Below, piece by piece: positions 10,805 through 19,253 of a stretch of 47,040 bases of DNA; the stretch's first letter is position 1, and the number at the start of each line of letters is the position of its first letter. This DNA is from Candidatus Thalassarchaeum betae. GTDB taxonomy: Archaea > Thermoplasmatota > Poseidoniia > Poseidoniales > Thalassarchaeaceae. Below the pieces are notes generated by a model. The model did not search any database, was not told the origin of the DNA, and saw only the letters and a list, made by a program, of their open reading frames with translations. Position numbers and translations under genes: made by a program. The stretch is from contig PSPG01000013.1 of assembly GCA_003193925.1 (NCBI GenBank), positions 1 through 47,040 on the forward strand, read 5' to 3'.

Positions 10805-11845
10805 TCAGAGGTCGTAGTAGTCTGAAATCGCCCTGTCGGTCTTGGCCACAGAGACCCGCCAGTCGGGCTCTGTGCCCATTAGTGCGCGGATGCAGTCGAT
10901 GTTCTCGGGGATGACGTCGCTCTCCTGGTGGATGGCCTGGAAGTAGTACAGTCGGTCATCAACCAGCTTGACGCCGTCCTCCCACACGAATATCTCGTGC
11001 AGGTCACCCCACTTGCGGCCTATGTCGCGTGCCATCTCCATTACCTCGGCAGTGGTGGTCAGACGGTGCCGCTCGCCGTGCATGACGACGACTCTCGGCG
11101 TGCCCCTCCACATCTCGATGACCGACTCGGTCGTGAGTCCGTGGCCCTCGGGCAGGTCGGCGATGATGGTGTGTACATGCATCAGGGTGGTGGGCACGGC
11201 GACCGCCAGTGAGTTGATCTCGATCTCAGGTTTGACGGTCATAAGGTCGAAACCGTGGTGGCTGGGCACCTTGAGCACTGGCTTGATGGCGTTGATCGGG
11301 CCCTTATTCGAGTCTCCGGGGTCAGCGGCGCGACGAATCATCGTGCACTCGACCTTGAGCGAGCCGCAGTGCTCGTACAGTGGGACGAGGGTACGCGAGA
11401 GCCCGGTGGTGTTGCATGAGACTACGCGAGTGCCGTCTGCGTCGAGGTTCTCGGCGTGATTCGCATTGGAGGAGTATGACAATCCGGTCAGCGAGTGCTT
11501 CTCTCCGCCTTGGAACACGTGCTTGACACCTGCGGCCGTGTACTTCGATAGGTTGTCAGCGCCCATCTTGCCCGGTGCGCAGTCGACGACGATGTCGGCG
11601 ATCGCAAGCAGGTCGGAAAGGCCGCCTCGACACTCGTAGCCTCCTGAGGAGAACGAGGCGATGCGTGCGGACTCGTCGGTGGTGCAGTAGAGGGGAAAGC
11701 CCTTCCTCGCAGCGAGTTCGCAGCCGAAGCTCGGGCCGGTCTTAGAGACGCCGACGACCTCCATGTCGTCTTGGGCGTCCACTGCATCGGCTACTCTCTT
11801 ACCGATAGTCCCGTAGCCATTGATGGCGACTTTGATCAACGCCAT
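10805..11845 (-). CDS. gap: Glyceraldehyde-3-phosphate dehydrogenase, archaeal type II
   Basis: A 346-residue archaeal (phosphorylating, NAD(P)-dependent) GAPDH of central glycolysis/gluconeogenesis. The N-terminal nucleotide-binding motif is NGYGTIGKRVADAV (residues 9-22). The catalytic cysteine is C144 in VVSCNTTGLSR. The segment VPTTLMHVHTIIADLPEGHG and the C-terminal IPENIDCIRALMG are characteristic of the archaeal class. Length is normal. It is divergent from the GXGXG-fusion gene at 12009 and stands 77 bases ahead of the subtilase. Confidence 0.95.
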   Translation of the reverse strand: MALIKVAINGYGTIGKRVADAVDAQDDMEVVGVSKTGPSFGCELAARKGFPLYCTTDESARIASFSSGGYECRGGLSDLLAIADIVVDCAPGKMGADNLSKYTAAGVKHVFQGGEKHSLTGLSYSSNANHAENLDADGTRVVSCNTTGLSRTLVPLYEHCGSLKVECTMIRRAADPGDSNKGPINAIKPVLKVPSHHGFDLMTVKPEIEINSLAVAVPTTLMHVHTIIADLPEGHGLTTESVIEMWRGTPRVVVMHGERHRLTTTAEVMEMARDIGRKWGDLHEIFVWEDGVKLVDDRLYYFQAIHQESDVIPENIDCIRALMGTEPDWRVSVAKTDRAISDYYDL

Positions 11846-12008
11846 GACCCCACGAAGCGCCGCTTTCGGCGATTTGACGCCCTTGACTACCCTCTATCAA
11901 CATACCCTTTGCCCCGCGGGCTGGATTACCTGCCCCTAAGCACCTGTGGGGCGTCTCGCTGCCCGTCAGAATGAAGACTACTAGCACCACGTCCGGGCAG
12001 GGAGAACC
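11846..12008. promoter_or_regulatory. Divergent promoter region between gap and the GXGXG-fusion gene
   Basis: This 163-base gap holds no open frame worth calling and no tRNA. On the minus strand GTCAAATC (11871-11878) lies about 29 bases before the gap ATG and is the best TATA candidate. I see no clear box for the plus-strand gene. A short GCCG/CGGC stem sits near 11860-11871. I do not recognise an operator. Confidence 0.4.
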
Positions 12009-13550
12009 GTGCGCGAGGTCACTACGAAGAGCATCAAACTCAGCCGTGACCTCGATGGAATGCTCTCCGAGGCTCTCGAACGGGACCTTTTGGTCAGGAT
12101 AGGATGGGGGCGCGGAGGCGACGAGAAGCCCAAGAAGGGGGAGATAGGAGCCATCACTCATCTACCTCCGAAATCCAGGGTTCTCCTCCTAGGCGACCTA
12201 GGCGAGTGCGCCGGAGCGATGAACCGCGGTGGCAGCTTCACTCTCCAAGGCTCGAGCACTTCGATGCTCGGGGCGTTCCAGCAAGACGGCCGTATAGTCG
12301 TCGAGAAGGACGTCGGCGACCGGTTGGGACACAGGATGACCGGTGGGTCGATCACAGTCCAGGGCTCTGCCGGTGACGAGGCCGGCGCCGGTATGCTCGG
12401 AGGTACGGTCATCGTGCGCGGACATGCTGGCAAGAGGGTCGGGGCCGGGATGGGTGACGGCACCGTGATCGTCCTCGGCTCGGTCGGCTCAGAGCCCGGA
12501 GTCGGCATGACCGGCGGGCGAGTGGTCATCGCAGGCAGCTGTCCGCCGCCCGGCGATGGGACTGCCATGCGAGGCATAGACGCCTCGGAGATATCGCAAC
12601 TCTCGGAGCACCTCGAGCCGCTGGGGCTGACTCTCGAGGATGATGCTCTCGTGCTAGTCCCATCAGACTCAGCACCCACTGTGGCTGAGAGCCCCGAGTC
12701 ATTCGTGGCCGAGGGCTTCGGGAGCATCGCTCTGGTCCCGTCAAACACAGACCGGCTCTCGGACCACTCGCCTCTTGACCCGTACACTCTCCTGATGCCG
12801 CTCGGCTCCGATGAAGGGGGGGTGCTGTTCCCCATACCTTGGCTGGTCGAGTGCGAATCCGCATACGAGTGGGGAGGGGGGATGGCAGCAGAGCAACCTG
12901 CCCTGGTGAGGACTTCGCCGCGTGCGAGCGACCTTCTGCTAGTCGGCGAGTCGGAACTTGTGGATTGCGCTTCATTCCTGAGCGGCTGCGCCGGAGTCGT
13001 CCTCGACCTAGCGAGTCTGCCACCGCTCAATGACGCCGAGATCGAGGCGGTGTTGGTCTCAATCTCAAGCAGGATGCCCGAGGACTCTCTGGTGCTGCTT
13101 CGAGACTGCGTGGACCGGGTCGATCACCTGTTCAGACTGGTGGTCGAACTGGACCTCGATGGTGCGGTGATTGACGCTGCTGCCCCGGGAGGTGGCCGTG
13201 CGGCCTCGGCGCTGCCGAGGATCGGTCTTGCGGCAAGAGCGATGAACCTGATCGAGCAAGGCCGTCATCTGATGATAGAGCTCGACGAGTCACCGAGCGC
13301 CGAGGACCTCCTGATCGCAGTAGGAGCGGGGTGCCCGGTCATCGTTGCGCCACCGCCCGAGGAGGGGCTCGAGGATCTGCTGTCTTGGCTCGACTCGACC
13401 CTGAGGGGGTGGATGCGTGAGCTCGGCGTGGACGGCCTGGAGAAGGTCACCCGCCGCAACCTGCGCGCCTTGGACTACGACACCGCGGCTATCAGCGGCC
13501 TGCGCCTCGTGGGCTACGACCGCCCGCTACCGATGTGGCTGGGCAACTGA
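12009..13550 (+). CDS. Glutamate-synthase-like protein: GXGXG domain plus degenerate FMN-barrel domain
   Basis: A 513-residue protein with a GTG start. Residues about 60-185 form a GXGXG beta-helix as in the C-terminal domain of glutamate synthase large subunit and in FwdC, with about 19-residue turns such as GAGMLGGTVIVRGHAGKRVG. The C-terminal half (about 280-513) looks like the FMN-binding TIM barrel of glutamate synthase, with DGAVIDAAAPGGGRAA and a last segment MRELGVDGLEKVTRRNLRAL. Domain order is reversed relative to canonical GltB. The glycine-rich FMN phosphate site is not conserved (LDESPSAEDLLIAVGAG), there is no cysteine cluster for an Fe-S centre and no glutaminase domain. It is therefore unlikely to be an ordinary glutamate synthase. 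It is followed 8 bases later by pheT and is probably cotranscribed with it. The function is unknown. Confidence 0.75.
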   Translation: MREVTTKSIKLSRDLDGMLSEALERDLLVRIGWGRGGDEKPKKGEIGAITHLPPKSRVLLLGDLGECAGAMNRGGSFTLQGSSTSMLGAFQQDGRIVVEKDVGDRLGHRMTGGSITVQGSAGDEAGAGMLGGTVIVRGHAGKRVGAGMGDGTVIVLGSVGSEPGVGMTGGRVVIAGSCPPPGDGTAMRGIDASEISQLSEHLEPLGLTLEDDALVLVPSDSAPTVAESPESFVAEGFGSIALVPSNTDRLSDHSPLDPYTLLMPLGSDEGGVLFPIPWLVECESAYEWGGGMAAEQPALVRTSPRASDLLLVGESELVDCASFLSGCAGVVLDLASLPPLNDAEIEAVLVSISSRMPEDSLVLLRDCVDRVDHLFRLVVELDLDGAVIDAAAPGGGRAASALPRIGLAARAMNLIEQGRHLMIELDESPSAEDLLIAVGAGCPVIVAPPPEEGLEDLLSWLDSTLRGWMRELGVDGLEKVTRRNLRALDYDTAAISGLRLVGYDRPLPMWLGN

Positions 13551-13558
13551 GGTGAGAC

Positions 13559-15313
13559 ATGCCTACTCTGAACCTCCAGCACGCGCTCCTGAGGTACATA
13601 CAGGAAATCAACGGCGCTGGGCACGATGCGGCGGGGTGGTCCGACTGGCTGCCGGCAATCGGCTGCCCGGTCGAGGGCAACGACGACGAGGCCGTCGATG
13701 TCGAGGTCTTCCCCGACCGCCCAGACCTGCTAAGCCACGAGACGATAGCCAGAGCGGCCCGCTCATTCCTCGGTTCGGCTGTGGAAGACCCCTCGATGGA
13801 GGTCTCGGACAGCGGCGTCGAACTGGTGGTCGACCCATCACTGGCCGAAGTCAGACCTGTGATACTCGCCGCCATCGTGAGAGGGGTGGACACGGGGAGC
13901 ACGAGCGCGGAGAGGGACGAGTTCATCCAGTCGTTGATGGACCACCAGGAGAAGCTACATCTGACTCTTGGCAGAAAGCGGAGATTCTCGTCGATAGGGG
14001 TTCACGACCTGTCGGCCCTAGCGGCGCCGTTCAGGGTGGTCACCGTCCCGGCATCACACTCCTTCGTGCCTCTGGCGATGACCGAGGAGATGAGCATAGA
14101 ACAGATTCTCGGCGAGCATCCCAAGGGGATGGAATACGCCCACCTCATGGAGGAGCTGGACTCGTACCCTGTGATTCTGGACTCCAACGACGACATACTC
14201 TCCTTCCCGCCGATCATCAACGGTGACCACACCACGGTCACTGAGGCGACCTCTGACTTCTTCATCGACGTGACCGGATGGGACCAGAGGGCCTGCGAGG
14301 CCTGCCTGATGCTGGTCTGCCTCTCACTCGCGGAGAGGGGCGGCAGCGTCGAGAGCGTCCACGTCACCGGTCACGACGGTGCGACCACTTCCACTCCCCG
14401 AGGCGATGCGCGTGAGCATCGCATACCGCATCGCCTGATACAGAAGATCCTTGGACTGGACCTGGGTTCTGATGAGATCGCGGCCGCGCTGACGAGGATG
14501 GGCGGGCAGCTGATCGAGTCACGGACAGTCACCGACGGGACGAACTCGGTTGAGAGGTGGGCCGACTGCGCGGTTGGCGAGCGAGAACACGTCGTAGTGA
14601 TGCCGCGATGGCGCAGCGACATAATGCACCCCATTGACGTCGTCGAGGACATCGCAATCGGCTACGGTTACGACAACATGCCAGAGCAACTGTCGGCGCT
14701 CCACATGGACGCCATTCCACTCAAGTCCTCACACCTGAACCGCAGGGCGCGCGCGAGCCTGCGTGCGCTGGGCATCCAAGAGACGCAGAGCCTGACCCTC
14801 TCGAACGAGAGGGACCAGTTCAAGCTCCTCAGATGGCCACATGAAGGGGGGATGTCGGTGATCGCGAACCCGATTACGGGCGATCATACCATGCTGCGGC
14901 AGTACATCCTCCCCTCCCTGTTGAGGCTGCTAGCGGCCAACCGCCACCACGAGTTGCCTCAGAGGGTGTATGAACTGGGCACAGTGGTGCGTGACTCGGC
15001 CAACGCGACGAGGGTCGCGTGGGCGTGCGCGGAGGTAGGGGGCGGGTTCACCGCTGCCAAAGGCATCGCGCAGGCCCTCCTGAGGGACCTCGGAGCCGAG
15101 GTCGGAGAGGTCCGCTTCGTAGCGTTAGGCGCCCAAGACGGGCCTTGGATTGACGGCAGGGGAGCTGGGGTCATGGTATCTGAGGAGGTAGTGGGGCAGT
15201 TTGGCGAGGTCGACCCAGCAGTGAGTCACGAGTTCGGACTCAGGTCGCCCATACAAGCAGGGGAATTCGACATCGACGCCATGGGCCGACTGATACCGGA
15301 CCCTGTCCTCTGA
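13559..15313 (+). CDS. pheT: Phenylalanyl-tRNA synthetase beta subunit (archaeal type)
   Basis: A 584-residue PheRS beta chain of archaeal/eukaryotic type. The B3/4 editing domain shows HPKGMEYAHLMEELDSYPVI (starting near residue 186) followed by ILSFPPIING. The B5 domain has RWRSDIMHPIDVVEDIAIGY near residue 350. The C-terminal catalytic-like core contains NPITGDHTMLRQYILPSLL and the ending HEFGLRSPIQAGEFD. A good Shine-Dalgarno sequence, GAGGTGA, overlaps the stop codon of the preceding gene and fixes the ATG start. The alpha subunit gene is not in the window. It converges with the small minus-strand gene at 15320, with 6 bases between the stops. Confidence 0.95.
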   Translation: MPTLNLQHALLRYIQEINGAGHDAAGWSDWLPAIGCPVEGNDDEAVDVEVFPDRPDLLSHETIARAARSFLGSAVEDPSMEVSDSGVELVVDPSLAEVRPVILAAIVRGVDTGSTSAERDEFIQSLMDHQEKLHLTLGRKRRFSSIGVHDLSALAAPFRVVTVPASHSFVPLAMTEEMSIEQILGEHPKGMEYAHLMEELDSYPVILDSNDDILSFPPIINGDHTTVTEATSDFFIDVTGWDQRACEACLMLVCLSLAERGGSVESVHVTGHDGATTSTPRGDAREHRIPHRLIQKILGLDLGSDEIAAALTRMGGQLIESRTVTDGTNSVERWADCAVGEREHVVVMPRWRSDIMHPIDVVEDIAIGYGYDNMPEQLSALHMDAIPLKSSHLNRRARASLRALGIQETQSLTLSNERDQFKLLRWPHEGGMSVIANPITGDHTMLRQYILPSLLRLLAANRHHELPQRVYELGTVVRDSANATRVAWACAEVGGGFTAAKGIAQALLRDLGAEVGEVRFVALGAQDGPWIDGRGAGVMVSEEVVGQFGEVDPAVSHEFGLRSPIQAGEFDIDAMGRLIPDPVL

Positions 15314-15319
15314 GCCCGC

Positions 15320-15517
15320 TCACTTCTTCTTCGGCTCGTCGCCGAGCAGTGCCATGGCGTCCTTGAAGCCCTTGTCATCGAGGTGGCTGCGGTCCGCCAT
15401 CGTCTCCTCGGCAGAGCGGTCCGGCTTCCTCTCGTACTCGACGACCCGCCTCTTCTTGGGAATCTTCGCTTGGCGCGGCTCGGCTCCCTTCTTCCCGAAG
15501 GGCCACTTCAGCGCCAT
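15320..15517 (-). CDS. Small basic hypothetical protein
   Basis: A 65-residue, lysine- and arginine-rich protein (MALKWPFGKKG at the start, GDEPKKK at the end) with no TM segment or metal site. I recognise no family. An in-frame ATG at 15523 would add two residues. It is retained as a gene because it fills the space between convergent and divergent neighbours and its composition is non-random. It lies tail-to-tail with pheT, 6 bases between stop codons. Confidence 0.5.
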   Translation of the reverse strand: MALKWPFGKKGAEPRQAKIPKKRRVVEYERKPDRSAEETMADRSHLDDKGFKDAMALLGDEPKKK

Positions 15518-15580
15518 GGGCATGCAACAGCACCCTAGACCATCAACACTTCGTATGATTCGCTATCGTGAGGGGGAGGG

Positions 15581-15588
15581 ATAAAAGA
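15581..15588 (+). promoter_or_regulatory. TATA box for the SGNH surface-protein gene
   Basis: ATAAAAGA lies 26-27 bases before the GTG at 15611, the classical archaeal distance to transcription start. This favours a leaderless mRNA beginning at that GTG over the longer start at 15602. Confidence 0.55.
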
Positions 15589-15610
15589 GTGAGAATGATG
15601 GGTGTCGCCT

Positions 15611-18475
15611 GTGAATGAGAGTCAGTTGACCATGATTCTCATTTTCTTGCTGATTGCATCTAACCATTCGCCGAGCACCTTGGATCCACCGAATGAAGAT
15701 GCGGATTCCCGCGCTAAAACGAGTACCCTCGATGTGTTGATGCTCGGCAATTCATATACCAACCAGAACAATCTCGCTTCTGCACTCGATGACCTCCTCA
15801 CCGATGGGGGGGAGAATGCCGAAGTCTCCGCATTGACCGGTGGTGGGTTGAAACTCTACGAACACGAAGACCGAGCCAGGGAAAGTGGCAATCAGTGGGA
15901 CATTGCACTCGATGAGTCGAACGATTACGTGATTCTCCAAGACCAGAGCCAAGTGCCTTCATTCCCAACTGACTCTCAATACTGGCAGGACAGTAAGGAC
16001 GCTGCGATTTATCTTAATCAGCGTGCCTTGAACTCTGGTGGAAATACCATTCTGTTCATGACATGGGGTTACAAGGATGGTGATTCAAACAATCAGTGGC
16101 GAAACCCAGATTATCCTTCGATGCAAGTTCATTTGCAGCAGGGGTACGAGATGTATCTTGAGAATATCACCACGCAAGCGGAACCCGCCTTCATCGCACC
16201 AGTAGGGTTGGCGTACAAGCATCTGTACGACGCAATCGCCGATACGGGAGTTGATCCAAGCGCCGGCTCGACTGCATTTTCGACTCTATATTCTAGCGAC
16301 GGTTCGCATCCGTCAATAGATGGAACGTACCTCTCCGCATGCGTTTTCCACGCGGTGATTACCGGTGAGTCAACGGTAGGGCGCGCCTATCCCGGGCAGA
16401 TTTCCCCAGCAAGAGCACTCGAATTGCAGGAAACCGCTTCTGCAACTGTGCTCAATGAGACTCCAGACTACCTTTACCCATTCGAAATCGGACCCCCTGG
16501 CACCGAATTCGGTCCGGATTCGGGCTCGGTCTTCGACATCGACCCCGGCAGCACCATCGGACTCAACTTCAACTTCACCAACCACGCCGAGGTCGACGAC
16601 ACCGCACTCGTAGAGATCAACGGTCCCGAGGGCTGGTCGATTGTCTGGTCGAATCCCGAACCTCCTGAAGTCGGGCACACATACGATGCCGCCTCAGACA
16701 CCCCCCAGTGGGTGCAGTTCTCCGTCACTGCGCCTGAAGTGTCCGGGGGCTACCCACTGGCAGGCTCGCTGCACGGATTCAGCATGCGGCTGACCACGGG
16801 CTCCGACGGTGGGCGTGACTGGTACAACTTCTCGCTGGAGTACGGGTTCTACCACGCTGCCGCCATCGACGAGGGCGGTGGCAACGCCTCCCTATCCCCC
16901 GGCGAGGTGATTGACCTCTTCGTGATGGCAAGGAACCTCGGCAACTCGGTGCGCGACCTAGAGGTCCGCATCGCGCAGACCGACGAGAACGGCTCTCAGA
17001 TCGGCACCGCGGGCTTGGCGTTCTCAGACGATGGATGGGCAGTGATCGTGCTGAATAAGGCGCAGCTCGCAGCGATGTCGCCCAACGAGTCGGGCGAGGT
17101 CCATCTGCAGGTCCAATCGCCCGAGCGTTATCCCGGAACGCTATTCTTCGACATCCATGTGTGGAGCACTGCGGCTCCGTCAGATGTCTCAATCGCCTCC
17201 CAGAGGGTGAGCATCATCCCGCGCACCGGCGGGACTATGACGCTGGTCGGAGACGGCTGCTCCGGCGATATCTCCCCGGGCGAGACCTGTCATGGCTCCC
17301 TGAGAGTCGTGAACACCGGAGACGTGTCGTCGACGTTCGACCTGGTGATAGGCCAGACCCCCGAATGGCTCTCGGCCGAGTTGGGGGAGTCGCGCTTCAC
17401 GCTGGGCCCAGGCCAGTCTATGAGCGGTATAGTGGTCTCTTGCACTGTGGCTAACCGAACGCCTGCTGACCTAGTAGGTAGCATAGTCGTCGAGTTGTAC
17501 GCAGAGGACTGGTCCCCTACTCAGGTCACTATCGAAGTCACCGTCGGCGAGCACTACGAATGGCTGGTGGAGAGAGTCTCTTCCCAACTCGGCGAAGACA
17601 ACAACCTGACCTCCTACTGGAGCCTCACTAACGCCGGCAACGAACCGGACGGCCTAGTGGTCAATCTGGACGTCAACCTGGCCACCGACTTCGGCTTGAT
17701 TCCCCCACAGGGGGCTTCGACCGGAACCGAATCCAACTCCCCTCGCTCATTCGAGATATTGAACGTGCCCTCAGGCGGCTCGGTGAGTTTCAGCGCTTGG
17801 ATGGCTGTGCCACTAGAGGCTCCCGTGGAGACCACCGCAGTGCTGACGGTCGAGGTCCGGTCGATGCGCGAACCTGGCATCTCCTTCACCGCCGAGGACT
17901 CGGCGTTGGTGCCGGCTGCCTACGTAGCGCCGCACGAGTCTGTGGACGACCCCTGGCACTGGGCTATGATTGACTGGCTGGAGGTCTGGCTCGAGTTCAT
18001 CCTGATTGCCATCGTGGTCATCGCTGGGAGCATCGGGGTGGTGATTGCGATTCGGGTCAGGAAGGAGCGTGAGCTCGCCCTGAGGGGCCCGACCCCACCG
18101 CCGGAGGAGAAGGCCGAAGAGTGGATGGCAAAGTTCGAGGGAGGCGGTGACGGGGCGCCTGAGCTCGTAGACAGCCCGCAAGTAGCAGCAGAGGGGTTCG
18201 AGGCTGACTTCATGGAGAAGGCCGGTGGGCCCGCTGAGCAGCCTCGTACCGGCCCGCGCAAGGAGGTGGTGGATTCCGCCAGCGACGTACTGGACAAGCA
18301 CCAGGCCGAGGACGCGATAGACGCGGCCTACAAGATGGCAGAGGAAATGACCGAGGGCGAGATGCCCCACCCCAGCAACGTGATGCTCGACCCTGCCGAG
18401 CCAGAAACTCGCGGGGTCGTGCCCAAGAAGCGCAGAGATGATGATGGTCCGTCGGACTTCGAATTGGAGCTGTGA
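15611..18475 (+). CDS. Surface-anchored SGNH-hydrolase-like protein with beta-sandwich stalk
   Basis: About 954 residues. A short hydrophobic N-terminus (TMILIFLLIAS) acts as signal peptide. Residues about 35-275 resemble an SGNH/DUF4886-type hydrolase: the nucleophile block is LMLGNSYTNQNNL (Ser near residue 48), and the C-terminal Asp/His block is SDGSHPSIDGTYLSA (near 230-240). Then come about 500 residues of CARDB/NEW3-like beta-sandwich repeats (for example SPGEVIDLFVMARNLGNSV), a TM helix near 795-817 (FILIAIVVIAGSIGVVIAI), and an acidic cytoplasmic tail of about 140 residues. Esterase activity on a cell-external polymer is likely but the substrate is unknown. The first 880 bases are clearly richer in A+T than the rest, with the break near 16480 at the end of the hydrolase domain. 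The stop overlaps rnhB by 4 bases. Confidence 0.82.
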   Translation: MNESQLTMILIFLLIASNHSPSTLDPPNEDADSRAKTSTLDVLMLGNSYTNQNNLASALDDLLTDGGENAEVSALTGGGLKLYEHEDRARESGNQWDIALDESNDYVILQDQSQVPSFPTDSQYWQDSKDAAIYLNQRALNSGGNTILFMTWGYKDGDSNNQWRNPDYPSMQVHLQQGYEMYLENITTQAEPAFIAPVGLAYKHLYDAIADTGVDPSAGSTAFSTLYSSDGSHPSIDGTYLSACVFHAVITGESTVGRAYPGQISPARALELQETASATVLNETPDYLYPFEIGPPGTEFGPDSGSVFDIDPGSTIGLNFNFTNHAEVDDTALVEINGPEGWSIVWSNPEPPEVGHTYDAASDTPQWVQFSVTAPEVSGGYPLAGSLHGFSMRLTTGSDGGRDWYNFSLEYGFYHAAAIDEGGGNASLSPGEVIDLFVMARNLGNSVRDLEVRIAQTDENGSQIGTAGLAFSDDGWAVIVLNKAQLAAMSPNESGEVHLQVQSPERYPGTLFFDIHVWSTAAPSDVSIASQRVSIIPRTGGTMTLVGDGCSGDISPGETCHGSLRVVNTGDVSSTFDLVIGQTPEWLSAELGESRFTLGPGQSMSGIVVSCTVANRTPADLVGSIVVELYAEDWSPTQVTIEVTVGEHYEWLVERVSSQLGEDNNLTSYWSLTNAGNEPDGLVVNLDVNLATDFGLIPPQGASTGTESNSPRSFEILNVPSGGSVSFSAWMAVPLEAPVETTAVLTVEVRSMREPGISFTAEDSALVPAAYVAPHESVDDPWHWAMIDWLEVWLEFILIAIVVIAGSIGVVIAIRVRKERELALRGPTPPPEEKAEEWMAKFEGGGDGAPELVDSPQVAAEGFEADFMEKAGGPAEQPRTGPRKEVVDSASDVLDKHQAEDAIDAAYKMAEEMTEGEMPHPSNVMLDPAEPETRGVVPKKRRDDDGPSDFELEL

Positions 18476-19206
18476 GCGCGCTACGCACGGGAGTGGACGA
18501 AGCCGGGCGAGGCCCGGTCATCGGCCCGCTGGTGGTCTGCGCCCTGTGCATTCCAGAGAGCGAGAGCGGGGTCCTGAAGAGTATCGGGGCACGCGATTCT
18601 AAGGATCTCAGCAGTCAGCGCAGGGAAGCCGTAGCGAAGCGTATTCACGCCGAGGCCGGAGCCCGCGGATGGGGAATCGGTCTCGTGGTCTGCGAAGCCA
18701 GTAGGATTGATGCGAACAGCATCTCGTCAGACTTGAACAGCCTGGAGATAGAGCTCTTCGGCGAGGCCATAGAGGCGGCCTCGCCACGTGAGGGTGAGGG
18801 GCGGGTCATGGCCGATGCCTGCGATGTCGACGAGGAGCGCTTCGCAAGGAGACTGGCCTCCCGTCTCGGCGAGGGCTGGTCCTCGTGGCAGGTAGTCGCA
18901 CGCCACGGCATGGACTCGGATGACAGGGTAGCCGGGGCTGCGAGCATACTGGCCAAGGTCGAGCGAGACGCCGGAGTGGCGAGGCTCGAGGCGGAGGTGG
19001 GGATTCGGCTGGGCTCGGGATACCCATCCGACCAGATTACCCGCCAAGCCGTCCGAGGGCTCGTCTCTGGGGAGCTGCCCCACGACTGCCTACGCTGGAG
19101 CTGGTCCACTGTCTCGGATGCTTGGTATGAGGCCCACGGAACACTTGTTCCAGCAAGGTCCGCTGATGGGGCTGCCACCGTTCAATCGTCCCTCGACGAG
19201 TGGTGA
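18472..19206 (+). CDS. rnhB: Ribonuclease HII
   Basis: A 244-residue RNase HII, which cleaves RNA in RNA-DNA hybrids and at single ribonucleotides. The N-terminal motif VDEAGRGPVIGPLVV supplies the first catalytic residues D9 and E10; MADACDVD supplies another acidic residue, and GAASILAKVERD is the conserved family helix. The GTG start overlaps the preceding stop in GTGA, indicating translational coupling with the unrelated surface-protein gene. Length is normal for archaea. Confidence 0.94.
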   Translation: MSALRTGVDEAGRGPVIGPLVVCALCIPESESGVLKSIGARDSKDLSSQRREAVAKRIHAEAGARGWGIGLVVCEASRIDANSISSDLNSLEIELFGEAIEAASPREGEGRVMADACDVDEERFARRLASRLGEGWSSWQVVARHGMDSDDRVAGAASILAKVERDAGVARLEAEVGIRLGSGYPSDQITRQAVRGLVSGELPHDCLRWSWSTVSDAWYEAHGTLVPARSADGAATVQSSLDEW

Positions 19207-19253
19207 GCATGAGAAGCGTGAAATGCTGCTTTTTCGCCGTATTGCCAGATATC

